Part shown: positions 1 to 6,716 of the stretch, piece by piece
Layout of the letters: every line of letters begins with the position of its first letter
How positions within the stretch are numbered: the first letter of the stretch is position 1
NCBI GenBank assembly: GCA_039808325.1
Contig: JBDHSU010000002.1
Coordinates: 1-64,000 of the forward strand
Direction: 5' to 3'
DNA from: JAFKKS01 sp039808325
GTDB taxonomy: Bacteria; Pseudomonadota; Alphaproteobacteria; Rhizobiales; Xanthobacteraceae
Length of the DNA stretch: 64,000 nt
The notes under the pieces: generated by a model
What the model was told of the DNA's origin: nothing
Database searches by the model: none
Seen by the model: only the letters and a program-made list of their open reading frames with translations
Program-made: the position numbers and the translations under genes

Positions 1-1372
1 GTTTTATTTGAAACCACTCGTCGGGCACTATGGACGGCACAGCGACGTTGAACAAAGCGCCCGCGGCCTCGCGTACACGGTTGGCGAGAGCATAATAGCG
101 CTGCTCCTGAACTTCGACCGCGGCGGCGAGTTCTGCTTCCATCGTCGTCGCCAGACGTTCGGACTCGCGATCGAAGATCTCTTTCATGGTGGCGCCAGCA
201 AGTGAGCGGGCGACACCGAACTCTTCCTCGCCACTGCCCCGCTCCATGGCGGATTGCAGCTCCCGACCGGCGCGTGCATTGATCTCTTTGCAGCGCGTCT
301 CGAGCCGCTTCAAGGCGCGCTGCCATTCGCCGTGAAGAAAATCTTCGAGAGCCGTGCGCTCCTGTTCGAAACCGGCGACAGCAAGTTCGAACGCGGCGGC
401 TTTCTCATCGAGTTCGGCGAGGGGAAGCGAAAGCGCGTTGACGCTCATCGCAGCGTCGGCAGCGAGCGCCGCTGTGATATCGGCGATCTTGGCGCCGATC
501 GACTGCCGCAGCAGACGACGCTTCTGATCGACCAGGCTCGACCGGACATGATCCTCCAGCACGTCCATGCCGCTCGCTTCCAGAGCCTTCGCGTCGCCAG
601 CCTGCCTGGCCGCGAGCGCGCGACGCGCCGACACAGGCCGGACCAACCGGTCAACTTGCGGTCCGGCGCGCTCCGCGATGATAGAGGACAGGAACTCGAC
701 CACCTTGCGCATATCGTCGACGTCGACGAGATCGATTTTGTTGAGGACGACGATCACGCGCGGCACTGTGCGCGTTATGCGGTCGAGATAGGCGATCTCG
801 ACTTCCGTGATCGGGGGATCGACCGAGCAGACGAACAACGCAGCGTCGCATTCCGGCAGGACGGCATGTGCCGTTTCCGTGTTGTGAACGTTGCTCGATC
901 CGATCCCCGGCGTATCGATCAATGCCACGTCCGCGAGCAATGCGCTGCCCGGCAAACCGACATCGACCCGAAGGACTCCCTTCTTGTTGTGCGGGTTCTG
1001 CTCCTCGGTCGTGGCCGCGGCAACCTCGCGCGCGAGGGAAGCGAAGTCCTCCACGGGGCGATTCTCAACGGCGCCGGATTGGAGGCTGACCCGAATATGG
1101 AGCGTTTCGCTGCCGAACAGGAATGTCGGCACGGTTGTCAGCGGCAACACGCCTGAACTCAACAGCGGACGGCCGATGAGCGCGTTCAGAAGCGTGCTCT
1201 TGCCGCGCTTAAATTGGCCGAGAACCGCAAGTTGAAAAACGTTGTCGCGGAGCCGGCTCGCATGCTTCTCAAGCTGAAGGAGCAGCGCCTGCTGCAGCGC
1301 GCTCGGCGCACGCACGACGCTCTTCACCTGCTGTGCGATCGCGACGAGGTCGTGGCCCGGCATCTCCGTCAT
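1..1372 (-). CDS. Dynamin-like GTPase, 3' end cut off by the window edge
   Basis: The minus-strand frame from the ATG at 1372 stays open to the left edge, giving 457 residues without a stop. All GTPase signatures are present: P-loop GQFKRGKST (residues 52-60), a switch I threonine in LTTVP near 78-82, DTPG (153-156) and NKID (211-214). The spacing of about 100 residues between P-loop and DTPG, and the long helical part after residue 290, are those of bacterial dynamin-like proteins, which act in membrane remodelling or membrane stress. The start overlaps the stop of the upstream 120-aa gene by ATGA, so the two are translationally coupled. Both lie behind a fluoride riboswitch at 1971-2022. 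No transmembrane segment is seen in the visible part. The C-terminal membrane-binding region is missing, so the subclass cannot be set. Confidence 0.9.
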   Translation of the reverse strand, partial: MTEMPGHDLVAIAQQVKSVVRAPSALQQALLLQLEKHASRLRDNVFQLAVLGQFKRGKSTLLNALIGRPLLSSGVLPLTTVPTFLFGSETLHIRVSLQSGAVENRPVEDFASLAREVAAATTEEQNPHNKKGVLRVDVGLPGSALLADVALIDTPGIGSSNVHNTETAHAVLPECDAALFVCSVDPPITEVEIAYLDRITRTVPRVIVVLNKIDLVDVDDMRKVVEFLSSIIAERAGPQVDRLVRPVSARRALAARQAGDAKALEASGMDVLEDHVRSSLVDQKRRLLRQSIGAKIADITAALAADAAMSVNALSLPLAELDEKAAAFELAVAGFEQERTALEDFLHGEWQRALKRLETRCKEINARAGRELQSAMERGSGEEEFGVARSLAGATMKEIFDRESERLATTMEAELAAAVEVQEQRYYALANRVREAAGALFNVAVPSIVPDEWFQIK

Positions 1373-1731
1373 TCGGCCGCATTCGCCGGCGTGGGCAGCG
1401 TGTTGATGCGGCGCTCCTCCCCCCTCAGCCACTCCAAGATTTTTACCCGCTTGCCGGAGAGCGGCTTGGCCCACTGCGTCGAGCGGATCGGCTTCTCTTC
1501 GCCGTCCCACCACATCTCCTTGACGACCAGTAATGTCCAACCGTTCGGATTTGGCTTTGTGATGAGATATTGCTCGATGGCGAAAGCCGAGTTGCTGCTC
1601 GTATAGCTATGGCGTTGCCGCGACCAGTTCGCGCCACGATGCGTCCACTTCGTGCGCCGCACGTGGGAATGCGCCTCGCCGAGAAGCATGTGGATCAGCC
1701 GGAAAAAGGAAGGATCCGCAAAAGTTCGCAC
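1369..1731 (-). CDS. Unknown 120-aa protein, first gene of the fluoride-riboswitch minus operon
   Basis: I do not recognise this protein. The frame ends in a TGA that overlaps the dynamin-like gene start (ATGA), which is good evidence that it is translated. It is basic and rich in Trp, Arg and Ser/Thr, with no signal peptide or membrane segment. The middle part, around AFAIEQYLITKPNPNGW and KEMWWDGEEKP, looks like a compact beta-rich domain. The start is uncertain: GTG at 1731 or ATG at 1689 (residue 15) are possible and neither has a strong ribosome binding site. It is the gene nearest the riboswitch and terminator at 1916-2022, so its expression should follow fluoride. Function unknown. Confidence 0.7.
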   Translation of the reverse strand: MRTFADPSFFRLIHMLLGEAHSHVRRTKWTHRGANWSRQRHSYTSSNSAFAIEQYLITKPNPNGWTLLVVKEMWWDGEEKPIRSTQWAKPLSGKRVKILEWLRGEERRINTLPTPANAAE

Positions 1732-1786
1732 TTCTGGCTGAGCTCTCGAGTTTATTGTCGCCCGCAGTCACTCTTACGAAAGAAAG

Positions 1787-1827
1787 GCCCGCCGCGTTCA
1801 CCTGGGGGCTTGGTTTACGCGGCGGGC
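1787..1827 (-). terminator. GC-rich hairpin in the leader of the minus operon
   Basis: A perfect 11-bp inverted repeat (1787-1797 with 1817-1827, loop 19 nt) lies between the riboswitch terminator and the 120-aa gene. On the minus strand it is followed by a pyrimidine stretch, CTTTCTTTC. It could be a second, leaky terminator or a pausing or stability structure. The large loop and the lack of a clean T run keep the call open. Confidence 0.4.
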
Positions 1828-1915
1828 AGGTCATGCCCGGATTATTGCGTTCCCTCCCATTCGCAGTGGACCGCTTTCCTCACGCAACCAGCGGATTGCA
1901 TTTCGCCCGGACAAC

Positions 1916-1940
1916 AAAAAACCCGCCTGAACGGCGGGTT
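1916..1940 (-). terminator. Intrinsic terminator of the fluoride riboswitch expression platform
   Basis: On the minus strand an 8-bp stem (AACCCGCC at 1940-1933 with GGCGGGTT at 1927-1920) closes a 5-nt loop and runs straight into a T run (complement of 1916-1921). It lies 31 nt after the aptamer at 1971-2022, where a transcription-attenuating platform is expected. Its upstream arm can pair instead with GGTGGG at 1956-1951, an antiterminator strand. Confidence 0.85.
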
Positions 1941-1970
1941 GCGCAATCCTCCCACCGCGACGCTTCGCAC

Positions 1971-2022
1971 GGCAGGAGTCATCAGCCTCTTCGGCGGTTA
2001 AAGAAAGGGAGACTCCATTCCC
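1971..2022 (-). promoter_or_regulatory. Fluoride riboswitch 1 (crcB motif)
   Basis: The minus strand reads GGGAATGGAGTCTCCC, then AACC-GCC-GAAGA-GGC, then TGATGACTCCTGCC. This is the crcB/fluoride aptamer: P1 (GGGA with TCCC), P2 (GCC with GGC, 5-nt loop), the conserved TGATG, and the long-range pairing GGAGT with ACTCC. An intrinsic terminator follows at 1916-1940. The family binds fluoride with Mg2+ and normally turns gene expression on. Here the target is the 120-aa protein plus the dynamin-like GTPase. Confidence 0.92.
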
Positions 2023-2028
2023 TAAACA

Positions 2029-2057
2029 AAGATAGCACTCTTCATGGGTGCAAGCAA
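2029..2057 (-). promoter_or_regulatory. Predicted sigma-70-type promoter for riboswitch 1 operon
   Basis: The minus strand has TTGCTT (2057-2052), a 17-nt spacer and TATCTT (2034-2029). Six bases separate the -10 box from the first base of the aptamer, so transcription would begin at the riboswitch. The same geometry is seen for riboswitches 2 and 3. Confidence 0.65.
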
Positions 2058-2145
2058 ACAACGGCTTCGAGGCAGCCTTTTGAACGCATGCCTCCTATGA
2101 TCGCTCCACGGCACGGCAGACATCCTTCAGCGAGCCTCTGTCCGT

Positions 2146-2174
2146 TTGACGTCATCGCCGGGCCAAGCTATCAA
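2146..2174 (+). promoter_or_regulatory. Predicted promoter for riboswitch 2 operon
   Basis: TTGACG at 2146-2151, a 17-nt spacer and TATCAA at 2169-2174 give a good sigma-70-type promoter. The aptamer begins six bases after the -10 box. It is back to back with the promoter at 2029-2057; about 90 bp separate the two -35 boxes. Confidence 0.7.
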
Positions 2175-2180
2175 CATACA

Positions 2181-2231
2181 CGGAGATGGAGCTCTCCGAT
2201 TAACCGCCCTGTTGGCTGATGGCTCCTGCTG
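2181..2231 (+). promoter_or_regulatory. Fluoride riboswitch 2 (crcB motif)
   Basis: The aptamer has P1 (CGGAG with CTCCG), the loop strand ATGGAGCT, then AACC-GCC-CTGTT-GGC, TGATG and GCTCCTGCTG. The long-range pairing is GGAGC (2188-2192) with GCTCC (2222-2226), a covarying version of the GGAGT/ACTCC seen in the other three copies. TCCTGCTG (2224-2231) can also pair with CGGCGGGA (2252-2259) through eight pairs, two of them G-U. It precedes the ilvD-usp-MFS genes with a leader of about 250 nt. Confidence 0.93.
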
Positions 2232-2482
2232 TTAAAGGGCGCGAGCTCGGGCGGCGGGATCGTTTCAAGACAATCCAGCCTGAACGTCTAGCCCTCCGAA
2301 ACGGAGCGAGGCTATGGTGTTCCTTGGTGGCTTCCAAAGCGTTGTCCGGCAAGCTTCGAATGTCTGTCTCAGGCACGCAACGATCGCGCCGTTCCGTCCG
2401 CGCTGCTGCTGCGGCAGCGCCTTTCCCTCGCTTCCCGATTCCATCCCGACGAAGAACATCTCCCTGAATAAAGGTCATTCGC
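2232..2482 (+). other. Long leader between riboswitch 2 and the dehydratase gene
   Basis: This 251-nt stretch has no convincing gene. It holds a short hairpin (CTCCG-AAA-CGGAG near 2294-2306) and a 7-bp stem (2400-2406 with 2414-2420, loop 7) followed by CTTTCCCTC, a possible weak terminator. The ribosome binding site is AAAGGT, about 8 nt before the ATG at 2483. How fluoride binding is passed over this distance is not evident from the sequence. Confidence 0.5.
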
Positions 2483-4312
2483 ATGCCTCCCTATCGATCC
2501 CGAACGACGACGCACGGACGCAATATGGCCGGGGCTCGCGGCCTTTGGCGGGCAACCGGAATGAAAGATTCGGACTTCGGTAAGCCCATCATCGCGATCG
2601 CCAACTCCTTCACGCAGTTCGTGCCCGGCCACGTTCATCTCAAGGATCTTGGTCAGCTCGTCGCGCGAGAGATCGAGCAGGCTGGCGGCGTCGCCAAGGA
2701 ATTCAACACCATCGCCGTGGATGACGGCATCGCGATGGGCCACGACGGCATGCTCTATTCCCTCCCCTCTCGTGAGCTGATCGCCGACAGCGTCGAATAC
2801 ATGGTCAATGCGCACTGCGCCGACGCGCTGGTGTGCATTTCGAATTGCGACAAAATCACGCCTGGAATGCTGATGGCTGCGTTGCGTCTCAACATTCCGA
2901 CCGTGTTCGTATCCGGCGGACCGATGGAGGCCGGCAAAGTCATTCTACGGGGCAAGCAGCAGGCGATGGATTTGGTCGACGCGATGGTGGCGGCGGCCGA
3001 CGATACGGTCACCGACGCGGAAGTGGAGGTCATCGAGCGCTCCGCCTGCCCGACATGCGGCTCCTGCTCCGGAATGTTCACGGCAAATTCCATGAACTGC
3101 CTGACGGAAGCGCTCGGACTGTCGCTGCCGGGAAACGGCTCCATGCTCGCCACTCACGCCGACCGGAAGCGCCTTTTCGTCGAGGCCGGTCACCTGATCG
3201 TCGACCTCGCCAAGCGCTACTACGAGCTTGACGACGAGAGCGTGCTGCCCCGCGCGATTGCGAACTTCAAGGCCTTCGAGAACGCGATGACGCTCGACAT
3301 CGCCATGGGAGGCTCGACGAACACGGTCCTCCATCTTCTCGCGGCGGCGCATGAGGCGCAGGTTCCGTTCACGATGAGCGACATCGATCGCCTCTCGCGG
3401 CGCGTTCCCTGTCTCTGCAAGGTCGCCCCCGCGAAAGGCGACGTGCACATGGAGGACGTTCATCGCGCCGGTGGCATCATGGCTATCCTCGGCGAACTCG
3501 ATCGCGCCGGCCTGATCCATACGGACTTGCCGAGCGTCCACACGGCTTCACTCAGTGAAGCGTTGGCCCACTGGGACGTGATGCGCACGACCAGCGAGGC
3601 GACGCGGACGTTCTACCGGGCCGCGCCCGGCGGCGTGCCGACTCAGACCGCCTTCAGTCAGGATCGACGCTATGACGCCCTCGATCTCGACCGCGAGAAA
3701 GGGGCCATCCGTGACAAGGAGCACGCCTTCTCGCAGGACGGTGGTCTTGCCGTGCTGTTCGGCAACCTTGCCGAGGACGGCTGTATCGTTAAGACCGCCG
3801 GGGTCGACGAAAGCATCCTGCGCTTTACCGGCCGTGCGCGGGTATTCGAAAGTCAGGATGCTGCGGTCAGCGGCATTCTCGGCGGCATGGTCGTGGCCGG
3901 CGATGTCGTCGTCATTCGCTACGAAGGCCCGCGCGGAGGGCCGGGAATGCAGGAAATGCTCTACCCGACGAGCTACCTGAAATCGAAAGGTCTCGGGAAG
4001 GTTTGCGCCCTCATCACCGACGGTCGCTTTTCGGGCGGATCATCGGGCCTGTCCATTTGCCACATCTCGCCTGAGGCGGCCGAAGGCGGCGCGATCGCCC
4101 TGGTCGAGGACGGCGATGCCATCGAAATCGACATCCCGGCACGGCGCATTCGTCTGGCGGTCGAAGACGCCGACTTGGAAGCGCGCCGCAGTCGCCAGCA
4201 AGCAAAGGGATTCCAACCGGCGGCACCTCGACAACGCGCCGTGTCCGGCGCCTTACGCGCCTATGCCGCGATGGCGACCAGCGCCGCCAGGGGCGCCGTC
4301 AGGCGGATCTGA
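2483..4312 (+). CDS. ilvD: Dihydroxy-acid dehydratase, in a fluoride-riboswitch operon
   Basis: The 609-aa product matches the E. coli-type IlvD over its whole length. IlvD removes water from 2,3-dihydroxy acids in valine, leucine and isoleucine synthesis and uses Mg2+ plus an Fe-S cluster. The key residues fall at E. coli numbering: Asp81, Cys122-Asp123-Lys124 in SNCDKITPGM, Cys195 in CPTCGSCSG, and Ser517 in GRFSGGSSG. The C-terminus (YAAMATSAARGAVRR) is complete. It is the first gene after fluoride riboswitch 2. It may be a second copy kept to replace a fluoride-sensitive step, since the enzyme depends on Mg2+; that is inference, and a housekeeping ilvD elsewhere cannot be checked here. 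Confidence 0.93.
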   Translation: MPPYRSRTTTHGRNMAGARGLWRATGMKDSDFGKPIIAIANSFTQFVPGHVHLKDLGQLVAREIEQAGGVAKEFNTIAVDDGIAMGHDGMLYSLPSRELIADSVEYMVNAHCADALVCISNCDKITPGMLMAALRLNIPTVFVSGGPMEAGKVILRGKQQAMDLVDAMVAAADDTVTDAEVEVIERSACPTCGSCSGMFTANSMNCLTEALGLSLPGNGSMLATHADRKRLFVEAGHLIVDLAKRYYELDDESVLPRAIANFKAFENAMTLDIAMGGSTNTVLHLLAAAHEAQVPFTMSDIDRLSRRVPCLCKVAPAKGDVHMEDVHRAGGIMAILGELDRAGLIHTDLPSVHTASLSEALAHWDVMRTTSEATRTFYRAAPGGVPTQTAFSQDRRYDALDLDREKGAIRDKEHAFSQDGGLAVLFGNLAEDGCIVKTAGVDESILRFTGRARVFESQDAAVSGILGGMVVAGDVVVIRYEGPRGGPGMQEMLYPTSYLKSKGLGKVCALITDGRFSGGSSGLSICHISPEAAEGGAIALVEDGDAIEIDIPARRIRLAVEDADLEARRSRQQAKGFQPAAPRQRAVSGALRAYAAMATSAARGAVRRI

Positions 4313-4352
4313 TCGCGAAGCTCGCCGGCACGCCTAACAAAGGGAAACGATC

Positions 4353-5219
4353 GTGTGTGCGGACCTGAAGGATATCGCGCTCGTTATCGACGGCGAGGAC
4401 CCTTTGGCGGATGCCGTGCAAGCAGGCGTGGCCTTGCGGCTGGCGCATCATTACGGCGCGCGCATCTGCGTGTTCGAGCAGAGTCCGACGCTCGACTTCG
4501 AGCATCTGTCGTGGGGCGCGGACGATCCAAGCGCGGATGGCTATGCGTGCGTTGAGGTCAGCGGTTTGGTAGAACAACAGCGTGGTCGGCGGTTTGGCGA
4601 ACGGCCGGCGCTGTCCGAGTTGTTGCGCGAAGCCCGCGACGAGGGCGATTGGCACAAGCAATCCGCTGCCAAGGACCTTCTCGAGCATCTCCGTTGCGTC
4701 GATCTCGTCGTTGCCGGCTCACCTCTCGGCCTTGGCAAGAGTACGACCCTGGAGGTCGCCGACATTGTCATGCAAGCCGGCCGCCCCGTACTGATTGTTC
4801 CGCGCAGATTCGCACAACGCCATTATACGAACCGCAAGATAGGCTTTCATGCGCTGGTTGCCTGGAATGCGAGCGCGCCAGCCGCGCGTGCCATTCATGA
4901 TGCATTGCCGTTTCTTCAGAAGGCGGAAGAAATTACTTTGCTCTTCGTCAATCAGCATCGCAGCAAGATCGCGGCGCATCGCCTCGTCTCCGCGATGGCC
5001 GCCCATCTCAAGCGTCACGGAGTGAATGTTCGACCGGAAGTCAGCATTGCGACGGGCCATCACGTGTCACGGATTATCTCCGAGCGCTTGGCCGAGCTCG
5101 ACGTCGATCTGCTCGTAATGGGCGCGTTCAGCCGATCGTGCTTAAGTGAAACTTGGTTGGGGGGCACATCGGAAGAGCTTTTCCGCGACGTGGCCGTGCC
5201 GATCCTCACCAGCCATTGA
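4353..5219 (+). CDS. Two-domain universal stress protein (UspA family)
   Basis: The 288-aa cytosolic protein has two Usp-type folds. The second ends with LLVMGAFSRS and GGTSEELFRDVAVPIL, the nucleotide-binding loop and final strand typical of the family (GxxG...G-S/T). The first domain is more diverged but keeps VAGSPLG and AGRPVLIVP. The GTG start at 4353 has AAAGGG about nine bases upstream. It starts 40 nt after ilvD and lies before the MFS gene, so it should be co-transcribed from riboswitch 2. Usp proteins are general stress proteins; its precise task is unknown. Confidence 0.87.
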   Translation: MCADLKDIALVIDGEDPLADAVQAGVALRLAHHYGARICVFEQSPTLDFEHLSWGADDPSADGYACVEVSGLVEQQRGRRFGERPALSELLREARDEGDWHKQSAAKDLLEHLRCVDLVVAGSPLGLGKSTTLEVADIVMQAGRPVLIVPRRFAQRHYTNRKIGFHALVAWNASAPAARAIHDALPFLQKAEEITLLFVNQHRSKIAAHRLVSAMAAHLKRHGVNVRPEVSIATGHHVSRIISERLAELDVDLLVMGAFSRSCLSETWLGGTSEELFRDVAVPILTSH

Positions 5220-5354
5220 CAAATGGCCGGACGCCCGCCGCGCGCATTGGCCCGCCCGTCGCGTTTGCAGCGTTGCGCAAGGTGACACCTCCCCTCCTTG
5301 CTTGAAGTGCCGTCAGTGGTCTTACGCTTCTGACCGTTATCGCGAGCGGTGAAC

Positions 5355-6581
5355 ATGCCAAGGCGCCATTTCGACTCCACCGGCGACGCCCGGTTACGCC
5401 GGCTGGCGATCCGCTTCGTTCTCCTTGTCGGTGTCCTGAGTTTCTTCGCGGATTTTACTTACGAAGGCGCGCGCAGCATTCTTGGACCGTATCTGCTTTC
5501 GCTCGGGGCCAGTGCGACGATCGTCGGTGTCGTCACAGGCTTGGGCGAAATGCTTGGCTACGGCTTGCGGCTTGTGTCCGGGCGCTTATCCGACACAACC
5601 GGACGATTCTGGCCCATTACAATCCTCGGATATGTCGTGCAAATGAGCGCCGTCCCGGCATTGGCGTTGACGCAGAATTGGCAGACGGCGGCCTTACTGA
5701 TCGTGTTGGAGCGCCTCGGCAAGGCGACCCGCAATCCGCCGCGAGATGTCATGCTGTCGCACGCGGCTCGACATGTCGGCGGATACGGTCTCGTCTTCGG
5801 CATTCACGAAGCGATGGATCAAATGGGTGCGCTCGTGGGGCCGCTTGTCGTAGCCGCCGTGCTCGCGGCGCACGGCAGCTTTCGTATCGCATTCGCCGTT
5901 TTGCTTGTCCCGGCCGTCATGAGTTTGTGCGTTCTCGGCATCGCCCGTTGGGCTTATCCGCGGCCGCAGGATCTCGACATGACGGCGACGCGCGAGGCCG
6001 AACACGGCCCGTCGGGCGTCTTCTGGATTTATCTCACAGGCGCCGCGCTCGTCGCGGCCGGCTTCGCTGACTATCCACTCATCGCGTATCATTTCGCCAA
6101 AACGCAAACTGTCACCCCCGAAACCGTCGCGATATTTTATGCCGTCGCAATGGCCGTGAGCGGCACGAGCTCGCTTGTTTTCGGTCGCCTCTTCGATCGT
6201 CGGGGCTTCGGCGTCATCGTTGTTCTCACGGTTGCGGCCACGCTATTTGCGCCGCTCGTCTTTTTTGGCGGCTTTTGGGTCGCCCTGCTCGGTGCCGCCC
6301 TATGGGGCATGGGTATGGGCGCGCATGAGTCAATTATTCCCGCCGCCGTGGCGCCGATGGTGCCGCAGGCGCGACGCGCTTCCGCGTTCGGCATATTCAC
6401 GGCCGGCTACGGCGTTTCATGGTTCGCCGGAAGCAGCATCATCGGTTTTCTGTACGACAGATCGGTGACAGCGACGGTAGCATTCTGCGTTCTGACCCAA
6501 CTCGCCGCCGTGCCTATTTTTCTGCTTGTCTGGCGCCGGCAACGATCGGCCGCGGCCGATGCACGGCCGCCCTCCGGTTGA
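5355..6581 (+). CDS. MFS transporter in the fluoride operon
   Basis: The 408-aa protein has about 12 hydrophobic segments in two halves and an MFS loop signature after TM2 (GYGLRLVSGRLSDTTGR, near residues 70-86 from this start). It is a major facilitator efflux or uptake protein of unassigned substrate. ATG at 5355 is preferred over GTG at 5349 because the purine stretch GAGCGG lies just upstream. It is 135 nt downstream of the stress-protein gene and ends 15 nt before the next promoter (6596). Position suggests a role in coping with fluoride or in moving a metabolite that builds up under fluoride, but neither is shown by the sequence. Confidence 0.85.
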   Translation: MPRRHFDSTGDARLRRLAIRFVLLVGVLSFFADFTYEGARSILGPYLLSLGASATIVGVVTGLGEMLGYGLRLVSGRLSDTTGRFWPITILGYVVQMSAVPALALTQNWQTAALLIVLERLGKATRNPPRDVMLSHAARHVGGYGLVFGIHEAMDQMGALVGPLVVAAVLAAHGSFRIAFAVLLVPAVMSLCVLGIARWAYPRPQDLDMTATREAEHGPSGVFWIYLTGAALVAAGFADYPLIAYHFAKTQTVTPETVAIFYAVAMAVSGTSSLVFGRLFDRRGFGVIVVLTVAATLFAPLVFFGGFWVALLGAALWGMGMGAHESIIPAAVAPMVPQARRASAFGIFTAGYGVSWFAGSSIIGFLYDRSVTATVAFCVLTQLAAVPIFLLVWRRQRSAAADARPPSG

Positions 6582-6595
6582 GAATTTACTCCGCA

Positions 6596-6624
6596 TTGAC
6601 GGTCGCCGGATGCCGACATAGATT
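6596..6624 (+). promoter_or_regulatory. Predicted promoter for riboswitch 3 operon
   Basis: TTGACG (6596-6601), a 17-nt spacer and TAGATT (6619-6624) lie between the MFS stop and riboswitch 3. Aptamer P1 begins seven bases after the -10 box. The -35 box is identical to that of the riboswitch 2 promoter, so the MutS-like pair has its own fluoride-controlled transcript. Confidence 0.68.
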
Positions 6625-6631
6625 TGGTAAA

Positions 6632-6676
6632 GGGATGGAGTCCCCGTTCACGCCCTGTTTGCTGATGACTCCTGCC
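6632..6676 (+). promoter_or_regulatory. Fluoride riboswitch 3 (crcB motif), probably acting on translation
   Basis: GGGATGGAGTCCCC forms P1. It is followed by CAC-GCC-CTGTT-TGC, TGATG and ACTCCTGCC. P2 is weaker than in the other copies (one C-T mismatch). GGAGT (6637-6641) pairs with ACTCC (6668-6672). CCTGCC (6671-6676) is perfectly complementary to GGCAGG (6708-6713), which is the ribosome binding site of the next gene, so the unbound RNA should hide that site. A hairpin (TTG/GCGCC with GGCGCCAA, about 6684-6707) bridges the two strands. Confidence 0.88.
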
Positions 6677-6716
6677 GTCGATATTGCGCGCCGAGAGCCG
6701 GCGCCAAGGCAGGGTC

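Noticed and set aside
254..1156. Long open frame on the plus strand opposite the dynamin-like gene
   Set aside because: The minus strand has a clear GTPase with P-loop, DTPG and NKID; the plus frame is an antisense shadow with no family likeness.
6684..6716. TTG start eight bases after riboswitch 3 for the MutS-like gene
   Set aside because: A good ribosome binding site lies directly before ATG 6717, and the 33 bases before it form the switch hairpin.
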